NCBI RefSeq assembly: GCF_001429295.1
Contig: NZ_LMJL01000001.1
Coordinates: 157 to 64,156 of the forward strand
Length of the DNA: 64,000 nucleotides
Reading direction: 5' to 3'
From: Flavobacterium sp. Root935
GTDB taxonomy: Bacteria > Bacteroidota > Bacteroidia > Flavobacteriales > Flavobacteriaceae
In this document: one piece after another, positions 43,588 to 51,612 of the stretch
Layout of the letters: every line of letters starts with the position of its first letter
How positions within the stretch are numbered: position 1 is the stretch's first letter
Made by a program: the position numbers and the translations under genes
The notes under the pieces: model-generated
Seen by the model: the letters and a program-made list of their open reading frames with translations, nothing else
What the model was told of the DNA's origin: nothing
The model's database searches: none

Positions 43588-44940
43588 TTATCTCGGCATA
43601 CCACCCGGCATTCCTTTCATGCCTCCCATCATTTTCATCAGATTTTTTCCGCCTGGTCCCTGCATCATCTTCATCATCTTGCTCATTTGGTCAAACTGCT
43701 TCATTAACTGATTTACCTGCTCGACTTTAGTTCCGGAACCTTTTGCGATTCTGGCTTTTCTTTTTACATCAATTAAAGCTGGTCTGCTTCTTTCGGCTGG
43801 CGTCATCGAGTAGATAATTGCTTCAATATGTTTGAAAGCATCATCTTCGATCTCAACATCTTTCATGGCTTTTGAAGCTCCTGGTATCATTCCTACCAAG
43901 TCTTTCATATTACCCATTTTTTTTACTTGCTGGATCTGCGTTAAGAAGTCATCAAAACCGAATTCGTTTTTAGCGATTTTCTTTTGAAGTTTTCTAGCTT
44001 CTTCTTCATCAAATTGTTCCTGAGCTCTTTCTACAAGAGACACAACATCTCCCATACCAAGGATACGCTCAGCCATACGATCTGGGTAGAAAATGTCAAT
44101 TGCTTCCATTTTCTCGCCGGTACCTACGAATTTGATTGGTTTGTTTACAACAGATTTAATAGAAAGTGCTGCTCCACCTCGAGTATCTCCATCTAATTTC
44201 GTTAAAATAACTCCATCAAAATTCAAGATATCATTGAATGCTTTTGCTGTGTTTACAGCGTCTTGTCCTGTCATAGAATCGACAACGAACAATGTTTCTT
44301 GCGGCTGAATTGCTTTGTGAACACGTGCAATTTCATCCATCATTTCCTGATCTACTGCCAAACGTCCCGCTGTATCGACGATAACAACATTGAAGCCGTT
44401 TGCTTTGGCATGTTTAATTGCGTTTTGAGCAATTTCTACAGGATTTTTATTTTCTGGTTCTGAGTAAACCTCAACACCTATTTGGTCTCCTACAACATGT
44501 AACTGATTAATCGCCGCCGGACGATAGATATCACAGGCTACAAGAAGTGGTTTTTTATTTTTCTTAGTTTTTAGAAAATTAGCTAATTTTCCAGAGAAAG
44601 TAGTTTTACCAGAACCTTGAAGTCCTGACATTAAAATAACAGTTGGAGTTCCAGATAAGTTAATACCAGCAACATCTCCTCCCATTAATTCTGTCAACTC
44701 GTCTTTTACCAGTTTAACTAATAATTGTCCTGGCTGTAAGGTTGTAAGTACGTCCTGACCAATTGCTTTTTCTTTTACTTTAGCCGTAAAATCTTTAGCA
44801 ATTTTAAAGTTAACATCGGCATCAAGTAAGGCACGACGAACTTCTTTTAAGGTATCGGCAACGTTTACTTCTGTAATTTTACCGTGTCCTTTTAATATAT
44901 GGAACGCTTTATCTAACTTATCACTTAAATTATCAAACAT
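43588..44940 (-). CDS. ffh: Signal recognition particle protein Ffh
   Basis: 450 residues. NG domain: GLQGSGKTTFSGKLANFL (about 108-125), VACDIYRPAAINQL, VIVDTAGRLAVDQEM and LTKLDGDTRGGAALS. The methionine-rich M domain (about 300-435) includes MIPGAS and ends in Gly/Met repeats (MMGGMKGMPGGM). It binds 4.5S RNA and signal sequences and targets membrane proteins to FtsY. It has a clear promoter upstream at 44963-44993. Confidence 0.96.
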   Translation of the reverse strand: MFDNLSDKLDKAFHILKGHGKITEVNVADTLKEVRRALLDADVNFKIAKDFTAKVKEKAIGQDVLTTLQPGQLLVKLVKDELTELMGGDVAGINLSGTPTVILMSGLQGSGKTTFSGKLANFLKTKKNKKPLLVACDIYRPAAINQLHVVGDQIGVEVYSEPENKNPVEIAQNAIKHAKANGFNVVIVDTAGRLAVDQEMMDEIARVHKAIQPQETLFVVDSMTGQDAVNTAKAFNDILNFDGVILTKLDGDTRGGAALSIKSVVNKPIKFVGTGEKMEAIDIFYPDRMAERILGMGDVVSLVERAQEQFDEEEARKLQKKIAKNEFGFDDFLTQIQQVKKMGNMKDLVGMIPGASKAMKDVEIEDDAFKHIEAIIYSMTPAERSRPALIDVKRKARIAKGSGTKVEQVNQLMKQFDQMSKMMKMMQGPGGKNLMKMMGGMKGMPGGMPR

Positions 44941-44962
44941 ATCATTTTCTTTATTTGAAGTG

Positions 44963-44993
44963 CAAAGATAATCTAATTAGATATTTCAGGCAA
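44963..44993 (-). promoter_or_regulatory. Promoter of ffh
   Basis: Minus-strand TTG (44993-44991), 20 bp, then TATCTTTG (44970-44963), an exact TAnnTTTG box, 22 bp before the start codon. Confidence 0.65.
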
Positions 44994-45012
44994 TTTATTT
45001 TTAAGGTTCATA

Positions 45013-45243
45013 GCCACAAAGACACAAAGGCGCAAAGTTTTTCTTTTAAAGATTTAATTAAGATAAAAATCTTGCAGATACCTAAGGCCGGAAAGTTATT
45101 TTCGCCACGAATTGCACTACTTTCCCGAATTATTTTTCTCTCTCGCAGATTTAGCAGATTGTAATGATTTCTATTTAACAAAAACTGCCAAAATCTGCTA
45201 AATCTGCGTGAAACAAAACTTCGTGCTTCAGCGTCTTCGTGGC
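45013..45243. repeat. Nested inverted repeat with GCCAC-type ends
   Basis: The outer arms GCCACAAAGAC (45013-45023) and GTCTTCGTGGC (45233-45243) match at 10 of 11. An inner perfect 17-bp pair is at 45144-45160 and 45192-45208. Ends as in 35458-35546 and 16178-16287. Confidence 0.7.
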
Positions 45244-45311
45244 AAACAAAAAAAGCACAAAGATTAAAACCCTCTGCTCCTTTGTAACTATGTCCCTTTG
45301 AACCTTTAAAA

Positions 45312-46994
45312 TTAAAATTGAAAGTAAATAAACGGCTGGGATCCTGCTACCGCTGTTGCGTAAACAATCCAGTAAACAAATCCCAGAATTATTGCTTTTA
45401 CTAACAATGGAGTTTTATCAAAAATAGATTTCATTCCGTTGGTAAAAGATTCTGGCAAGAAGTGCCATATGTAACCAAACAGCATTAATCCGAATACATT
45501 TTTATAACCTAAAATAATTGTTTTCCAAAGTTCTGGTTCGAATGTTAATTGACCAATATTATTTATTACCTGCAAAGCTGTTTCGAAATCTCTTGCGCGG
45601 AAAAAGATCCAGCAGAAAACCACAAAATGAAATGTAATTAGAATAGAGAAAAATCTCCATAGGAAATTTGGGCTCTTGTCTTTTTTCGAAGGAAAAAATT
45701 CCATGAAAATTTTATGAACTGCCAAAGCTAATCCGTGAAGTGCTCCCCAAACTATAAACTGCGCTCCTGCTCCATGCCACAAACCTCCCAAAAGCATTGT
45801 AGTAAACAAATTAAAATTGGTTACTAAGGTTTGTTTTATTTTGCTTGAAAGTAAAAATGATAAACAGAAAATCAAAATACTGCTTCCTGCAATTATCAGC
45901 GGAATTATACTTTCATTATAATTTGAAATTCCCCAAAGCAACAATCCAAAGAAAAATAAACTTGGGAATAAATATCCTGCGAAAGAACCTTGTCTGTTTC
46001 CTCCAATAGAAATGTATAAAAAGTCTTTTAACCAAGTCGAAAGTGAGATATGCCATCTTCTCCAGAAATCGGTAATCGAAGTTGACTTATACGGCGTTCT
46101 AAAGTTGACTGGTAATTTAAATCCAAGTAATAGCGCAATACCAATTGCCATATCTGAATATCCAGAGAAATCACAATAAATCTGAATGGCGTATCCATAA
46201 GAAGCCATTAAATTTTCAAATGATGTATAAGTCATCGGCGTATCAAAAACACGATCGACAAAGTTTACCGAAATATAATTAGATATTACTGTTTTCTTAA
46301 TTAAACCTCCAATAATCAAAAACAAAGCATTGTTTACATCTTGTTTTGTTAGGTTTAATTTTTGGTAAATCTGAGGTAAAAAATCTTTTGCACGCACAAT
46401 TGGTCCAGCAACTAACTGTGGGAAAAACGACACAAAGAACAAATATTCAATATAATTTTTTGTAGGCTTGATTTCTTCTCTATAAATCTCGATTATATAA
46501 CTCATCGATTGAAAAGTGTAGAACGAAATTCCGACAGGAAGAAAAACATTATGAAGTGCAAAATTACCATGAAACATATCATTGTATGTCACAATTAAAA
46601 AGTTCATGTATTTGAAATAGCCTAAAAGTGCTAAATTTAAAATCACACTAATAACCAAATAAAGTTTCTTTACACCATCTCTGCTTTCCTTGTAAATTAT
46701 CTGGCTCAAACCATAGTCTACAACAGATGAAAGCAATAATAGCAGAAAATAAATACCGCTTGATTTGTAATAAAAGAATAATGAGAAGAGAATAACATAA
46801 GTTAATCTCAAATAAAATGTTTTGCGTAAAAAACCATACACAAAATAGAAAACCAAAAATAGGCCTAGGAATAAACCGGTATTAAATAAAAGTTTTTCGT
46901 CTGGATTGTAAACAAACCAGCTTTTAACTTGTTCTGTTGTAATTGCACCAAAATTTTGAATGAACCAATTATTAATGCTATCTATTGTTGTCAA
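45312..46994 (-). CDS. MBOAT-family membrane O-acyltransferase
   Basis: 560 residues, about 12 helices. Conserved blocks: FLPVGISFYTFQSMSYIIE, FPQLVAGPIVRAKDF, YCDFSGYSDMAIGIALLLGF, FWRRWHISLSTWLKDFLY (310-327) and LGGLWHGAGAQFIVWGALHG with the invariant H407 and H420. It resembles AlgI/PatA proteins that move acetyl groups across the inner membrane. It begins one base after the stop of the LysM-SGNH gene. With the two SGNH proteins it likely forms an O-acetylation machine for peptidoglycan or a surface glycan. Confidence 0.9.
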   Translation of the reverse strand: MTTIDSINNWFIQNFGAITTEQVKSWFVYNPDEKLLFNTGLFLGLFLVFYFVYGFLRKTFYLRLTYVILFSLFFYYKSSGIYFLLLLLSSVVDYGLSQIIYKESRDGVKKLYLVISVILNLALLGYFKYMNFLIVTYNDMFHGNFALHNVFLPVGISFYTFQSMSYIIEIYREEIKPTKNYIEYLFFVSFFPQLVAGPIVRAKDFLPQIYQKLNLTKQDVNNALFLIIGGLIKKTVISNYISVNFVDRVFDTPMTYTSFENLMASYGYAIQIYCDFSGYSDMAIGIALLLGFKLPVNFRTPYKSTSITDFWRRWHISLSTWLKDFLYISIGGNRQGSFAGYLFPSLFFFGLLLWGISNYNESIIPLIIAGSSILIFCLSFLLSSKIKQTLVTNFNLFTTMLLGGLWHGAGAQFIVWGALHGLALAVHKIFMEFFPSKKDKSPNFLWRFFSILITFHFVVFCWIFFRARDFETALQVINNIGQLTFEPELWKTIILGYKNVFGLMLFGYIWHFLPESFTNGMKSIFDKTPLLVKAIILGFVYWIVYATAVAGSQPFIYFQF

Positions 46995-46995
46995 C

Positions 46996-48417
46996 TTAAT
47001 TCTTTAATTTAAAATTATCGTATGTTTTTAAAAACGCCTGCGTAAACAAATTTCCTTGTTTCTCATATCCTTTTTTGGAATAATGAACCCAATCCGGTCC
47101 AATTAACCCTTGCACTTTTAGCTGTTTGATGCCACTCATTCCACCAAATTCATCGTACAAATCCCAAACTGCAAAACCATCTTTTTGGGCTATCTCAATA
47201 ATTTGTCTGGTGTAATCATCAATATAGGTATTGGGCTTTCTTCTTAGCAAAGATGGCGGCGGTGTCATAATTATTATCGGTGCATCTATTTTCTGCGCTT
47301 TGATATTATTTATAAACTCTCGCAATTCTTTAATGTAATTTCCTGAATCTAAATGTTCATAACTTTCATTTGTTCCTAATGAAAAAACAAGCAAGTCTGG
47401 ATGCAATGCTTTTAGTTGTTCAAAAAATAACGGATATTTATTATAATCTGAAAACTTGGCTCCATTTACTCCGATACCACTGTATAGAATCCCAGGGGAA
47501 TCTTTTTCTAAAACAAGTCCGTTTAACTCATAATTTGAAGCTTCTTTATTCGGAATCAAAAAAATTCGGCTTAAAGCATTGTCGGAATTGTAATAATGTG
47601 AATACGAATCTGATTCTATCGGTAAGGGAACAAATTCAGACATAGAAATTGTTTTTGCCCTTGTTTCATTAGTCGAAATTTTTAAAGTTCTCCCCGCACG
47701 AATATTATTTGACTTTAAACGATTGTCTCTTTTTATTTCAGCGACCGAAACATTATATTTATCTGCAATGGTTCCGAGTACTTCGCCTTTTTTAATTTTA
47801 TGCGTTATAACTTTTCGTTCAGTGGTTTGAATTGAATTAACCTTAGAGGAAACCGCCAAATCAAACATATTCTGATTTTTTGGAGTTATAATTTTTATGG
47901 TATTAAATTTATAAGCAGGATCTTTTATATTCATTTCCATTACAAATCCGCCAGAATCTCTCCAAAGTCCAATCCCGCTTAATCCAACTGGATTATTTTT
48001 AAAGGGATAAATATTTCTGTAGCTTTCCCAAGCTCGATTCGATTTGAAACGCTCATTATAAGATCCGTTTGTTTTAGCTAATTGATATGGAAATACTAAA
48101 CCACGTCCTGCATTGCCAAATTTTTGCTGCAAGTTCTTTCTGATCTCATTCGTCATCAAATCACCTTGAATGTGCGAATCTCCAATATGTACAATATTGA
48201 TTTTCTGATTTTTCTGATCTTCATTTTTTTCTAATTTCTGAAAAAAACTTTTTAATACTTTCGCATTATAAAATTGCCCTTCTAAAGGTGCGTCGGCCGC
48301 TGCAGTATCAACTTTCTGAATCATGCTTTTATGTATTGGATGTACATCTGTTTTTGAAGTCTTTTCATTATTCAAGAAAAAAAGACAACAAAAGAAAACA
48401 ATAAGTTTATTTATCAT
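46996..48417 (-). CDS. SGNH/GDSL hydrolase-like protein with embedded LysM domain
   Basis: 473 residues. N-terminal hydrophobic signal (1-16). SGNH block I IVHIGDSHIQGD has S81; block III FSLGTNESYEH has N350; block V PDWVHYSKKGY has D442 and H445. Between blocks I and III lies a beta-rich insertion and, within it, a LysM domain (about 203-247: THKIKKGEVLGTIADKYNVS, IKRDNRL, IRAGRTLKIS). LysM points to binding of peptidoglycan. It overlaps the preceding SGNH gene by 4 bp. It probably acts as acetyltransferase or esterase in the periplasm. Confidence 0.88.
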   Translation of the reverse strand: MINKLIVFFCCLFFLNNEKTSKTDVHPIHKSMIQKVDTAAADAPLEGQFYNAKVLKSFFQKLEKNEDQKNQKINIVHIGDSHIQGDLMTNEIRKNLQQKFGNAGRGLVFPYQLAKTNGSYNERFKSNRAWESYRNIYPFKNNPVGLSGIGLWRDSGGFVMEMNIKDPAYKFNTIKIITPKNQNMFDLAVSSKVNSIQTTERKVITHKIKKGEVLGTIADKYNVSVAEIKRDNRLKSNNIRAGRTLKISTNETRAKTISMSEFVPLPIESDSYSHYYNSDNALSRIFLIPNKEASNYELNGLVLEKDSPGILYSGIGVNGAKFSDYNKYPLFFEQLKALHPDLLVFSLGTNESYEHLDSGNYIKELREFINNIKAQKIDAPIIIMTPPPSLLRRKPNTYIDDYTRQIIEIAQKDGFAVWDLYDEFGGMSGIKQLKVQGLIGPDWVHYSKKGYEKQGNLFTQAFLKTYDNFKLKN

Positions 48418-49892
48418 ACACTGTCTTTTGTTACGGAAACGGAATCGGCCTTAGCTTTCCTTACGGTTCTCTGCTTATTCGTATTAGAATCTCTCTTTTC
48501 TCTGAGTACTTTATATTCTTCGTATCCTTTGTTTAATTGTCCATACAACAAATTACCAATTGCTTTTGCGCCGCGCTGGTTAAAGTGCGTGTAATCTTTA
48601 TTGGCTCTGGCCGGCGTTTCATCAACCCATTTTATCATTGATCCGTCGCCTCCCATTAAAGTATATAAATTTACAAATCCAGATTCGGTTTCAAGTGCAT
48701 AATGTTTTTGAGCTTTCATTAATGGAACTACTGCAGAATCGGTTTTCATTTCCAATTCATATTTAGTCGATTTATCGGCTGTGGAAACAATCAGGATGGA
48801 AACACCTGGAAAAGATTCTTTTATTTTATTTACTGTTTTAGTCATTCCTTTTTCGTACCAAGAATAATTTTTGGTTCCGTAGTTCAAAACATTTGTTCCG
48901 TAATGCAGAATAATTAAATCATAATTCAGATTATTATTAAAAGCTCTCATGACATCTGCATTGAACATTGATATTGGAAGTCCCGAATTTCCTCTTTGAG
49001 AGAAATTATCAACGTGAACTCCAATTCCGTTATCAAAATTAAATCCGTAAATCGGAATAGAATCTGCATGTACAAAATTCGCTTTAAAAGCTTTTAAGCT
49101 TCCAGAAGAAACATTTAATGTATTTACTAAATTATTCGGCGAAAGATTCTTTTTAATAGTGTCTTTACCTATAATAAAATTAACTTTTCCTGTTTTAGAG
49201 GAACGACCGTAAAATAAGGTTGCATTATCTAATGAAGTAGAATATTTTTTAAGTCCCGCTTCGTATTGAACCCAAGTTGGATTTGATAGATCGTTTGCAA
49301 AAAACACATGTCCGTTAATTCCAAAAGGGCTCGTTGGTTTTTTGACATTTAAATATGATTGTGTTTTCCAGTTTTTAGAATAAGTAGATTTTACAGAACC
49401 TCTAGATGCCGCAGATTCTGAAGTGATAGGAACAAATCCAACTCCATTTCCTCCAAAACGTTCTTGATAATTGGCACGAACGTCTTGAACGATTAAATCT
49501 CCATCTGTCATAGAATCTCCATAGTAAGCAATTCTAACTTTGTTCTGCGGATTTTTCTCTAACTGATATAATTTTTCGTAAAAAGGAATCAGATATTGAA
49601 AACCTTTATAATTCTCAAAAGTTTCTGCAGGAAATTCGATTCCCTCAGTTTCATCATAAACAATTTTTTGACTGTTTAACTTTTTTTCGCTTTCAGCAAT
49701 ACTATCATCATCCAAAGAAAGAGAATCTTTGGCCACAGATTCTAAAAGCAGACTATCGATTAATATGTTTTTAGAATCTAGTTTACTGTCTGAAAATATT
49801 TTATCTGGAAGGATTTGTTTGAATCCAATAAAGGCAACCAGCGCTAACGCCACAATCGCAAAAGACTGAAAAAAATAAGATTTTGTATTCAC
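48414..49892 (-). CDS. Membrane-anchored SGNH/GDSL hydrolase-like protein
   Basis: 492 residues. One N-terminal helix (about 5-28) without a clear cleavage site, an acidic Ser-rich spacer (30-75), then the SGNH domain: AYYGDSMTDGD (S127), LHYGTNVLNYG (N334) and KDYTHFNQRGA (D433, H436). An inserted domain lies between blocks I and III as in the next gene. The tail is Lys/Arg/Ser-rich. It may be a PatB-like O-acetyltransferase. It is the first gene of the operon and overlaps the LysM-SGNH gene (ATGA). Confidence 0.88.
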   Translation of the reverse strand: MNTKSYFFQSFAIVALALVAFIGFKQILPDKIFSDSKLDSKNILIDSLLLESVAKDSLSLDDDSIAESEKKLNSQKIVYDETEGIEFPAETFENYKGFQYLIPFYEKLYQLEKNPQNKVRIAYYGDSMTDGDLIVQDVRANYQERFGGNGVGFVPITSESAASRGSVKSTYSKNWKTQSYLNVKKPTSPFGINGHVFFANDLSNPTWVQYEAGLKKYSTSLDNATLFYGRSSKTGKVNFIIGKDTIKKNLSPNNLVNTLNVSSGSLKAFKANFVHADSIPIYGFNFDNGIGVHVDNFSQRGNSGLPISMFNADVMRAFNNNLNYDLIILHYGTNVLNYGTKNYSWYEKGMTKTVNKIKESFPGVSILIVSTADKSTKYELEMKTDSAVVPLMKAQKHYALETESGFVNLYTLMGGDGSMIKWVDETPARANKDYTHFNQRGAKAIGNLLYGQLNKGYEEYKVLREKRDSNTNKQRTVRKAKADSVSVTKDSV

Positions 49893-50031
49893 TTAATAAT
49901 TATAAAATATGAAGAACTGCTACAAAAATTAAACCAATTAAGTTATCGTTAATTTATTGCAGGAAAAACTTGTGCAAAGATAGAATAACATTTTGTTTCT
50001 AATTCATTTTAGTAAGAAACTAGATCAAAAA

Positions 50032-50059
50032 AAAGAGGCTAGATAAATCTAACCTCTTT
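50032..50059 (-). terminator. Intrinsic terminator of the HmuY operon
   Basis: AAAGAGG (50032-50038) pairs with CCTCTTT (50053-50059) and TAGAT (50040-50044) with ATCTA (50047-50051). The minus strand continues with T residues. It lies 110 bp past the hmuY-like stop. Confidence 0.75.
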
Positions 50060-50169
50060 ATCAAAAAAAAATAAAAAAAACAAAGCTAATGATTAACTAA
50101 ATTTTAATGCGATGCTTTATAATTTTAGAATGAAATACTCTTTATATTTTTTAGATTTTCATTTTAAAA

Positions 50170-51594
50170 TTATTTTAAGATAGCATATTCTAAAGTAACA
50201 TTTCCTCTTTCACTTGCTTCATTTAGCATTGTAAGAAATCTTACTTTGTAGTAGTTTCCAGCAGCATCTTTAACTACATAAAAACGATCTGTTCTGATAC
50301 TTGGTAAAGTAGTTGGTCCTCCACCGTTTCTCCAGTTTGCCCCAATTATTCTTTGATCTGTCTCAGAAGCTTTAAAGTTATCTTCAACAATTTTTGCTTT
50401 TGTAAAATCAGCATAAGATCCTCCAGTAGAAACTAAAACTTGATAAACTTTTGCCCCTCCTCTTGAGTTACTAGTAATAAAATCAGCATATCCATATGTT
50501 ACATCACCACTACCCATATTTAGGTAATTTGTAAAAACTGTAAAGTTTAAATCCCATTTAGCTTTTTCAGGTTCAACAGAAACAGTATTTCCAGAAGCTA
50601 AACTAAAAAATGTAAAATTATAAGCAGTATCTTTAGAAATTGTTTTTTCAGTAAAAGTAGTAGATGATAAATCAGCATATTGAATTTTATAACCAGTTCC
50701 ATTTCTTAAAATTCTAACTTTTTTCCAACCTCTTGATTCTCCATCAACTTCAACTCCTCCTGTTCCTGCAACTTTAGTCCCAACCAAAGCGCCCATATTA
50801 ACAAGATATACTTTATTATCAGCATCTGTAGCTGAAACTTCAGCAATAGCTGTTCCTATCCCTGCACCTGCACCTGTTAAAACGCCTGTTGGATTATCAA
50901 CAAAGCCGTTTGAAGCAGCTGTTGTTCCTGCACCTACGCTTACGTTAGCATCAATTTCCTGAGGTAAAGTGATGTCAGATGTTTCTAATTTTTTAACAGC
51001 CATCTTAACTGATCCGTTTATTATAACTCTAAATTCACTTCCTGAATTGAAACCAAAATCCCAAGTCGCTCTATTTACAGATTTAGTTATACCAGAACTA
51101 AAATCAAGATAAAGTTGATTTGGCTGATTTGGTCCTCCAACACTTGCAGCTAAAACACCGCCCGTATAAGCTGTCTCATTAAAATTAACTTGAACTGTTT
51201 TATTTTCACCTAAAATAGCATTAATAGTATTGCTTGAAATTGTGAAAACAACATTTTTAACTTCTCCTTCAATAGCTTCTTTTAATTTCTTAAAAGTAAA
51301 ACTTACAGAAGAAACATTTTTTTCAAAGGGAACTACGATTGTTTTTGCAGTAGCAGCTGGTATAGTAGAAAAGTCAGTTCCTTCAACAACAGCATTTTCT
51401 ACGTAAGTTAGTGTCAAAGATCCTGCAGTTGCTGTTGGTATTGCGAAATTAATCACGATAGGCGTTTCAGCAGCAGTTAAATTCAATGAGGTTGATGCAA
51501 AAGCAACTCCATTAATTTCAGCCGTATTGTTGTCATCACTTGAGCAAGAGACCAATGATAACACGAAAAGTGATAAGAATAATAGTTTTTTCAT
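50170..51594 (-). CDS. HmuY-family heme-binding lipoprotein
   Basis: 474 residues, longer than Porphyromonas HmuY. Lipobox LVSC with Cys near 17, followed by SSDD, a typical Bacteroidota lipoprotein export signal for surface display. The N-terminal part (30-140) looks like a Calx-beta/Ig-type domain. The HmuY region begins about 145 with LYLDFSSG, ATWDFGFNSGSEFRVIINGSVKMAVKKL and ends with YYKVRFL. It binds heme outside the cell and passes it to the receptor encoded 18 bp upstream in the same operon. Confidence 0.87.
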   Translation of the reverse strand: MKKLLFLSLFVLSLVSCSSDDNNTAEINGVAFASTSLNLTAAETPIVINFAIPTATAGSLTLTYVENAVVEGTDFSTIPAATAKTIVVPFEKNVSSVSFTFKKLKEAIEGEVKNVVFTISSNTINAILGENKTVQVNFNETAYTGGVLAASVGGPNQPNQLYLDFSSGITKSVNRATWDFGFNSGSEFRVIINGSVKMAVKKLETSDITLPQEIDANVSVGAGTTAASNGFVDNPTGVLTGAGAGIGTAIAEVSATDADNKVYLVNMGALVGTKVAGTGGVEVDGESRGWKKVRILRNGTGYKIQYADLSSTTFTEKTISKDTAYNFTFFSLASGNTVSVEPEKAKWDLNFTVFTNYLNMGSGDVTYGYADFITSNSRGGAKVYQVLVSTGGSYADFTKAKIVEDNFKASETDQRIIGANWRNGGGPTTLPSIRTDRFYVVKDAAGNYYKVRFLTMLNEASERGNVTLEYAILK

Positions 51595-51612
51595 TTGTAT
51601 TTTAGTTTATAT

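Larger units (their letters stand above)
44941..45311. other. Gene-free spacer between ffh and the MBOAT gene
   Basis: 371 bp. It holds the ffh promoter (44963-44993) and a nested inverted-repeat element (45013-45243). The remaining DNA contains direct repeats of 'cacaaag'. No plausible gene or RNA is seen. Confidence 0.7.

Noticed and set aside
45001..45300. tRNA or small RNA in the ffh/MBOAT spacer
   Set aside because: The stems found are long inverted repeats without a cloverleaf or conserved T-loop sequence.
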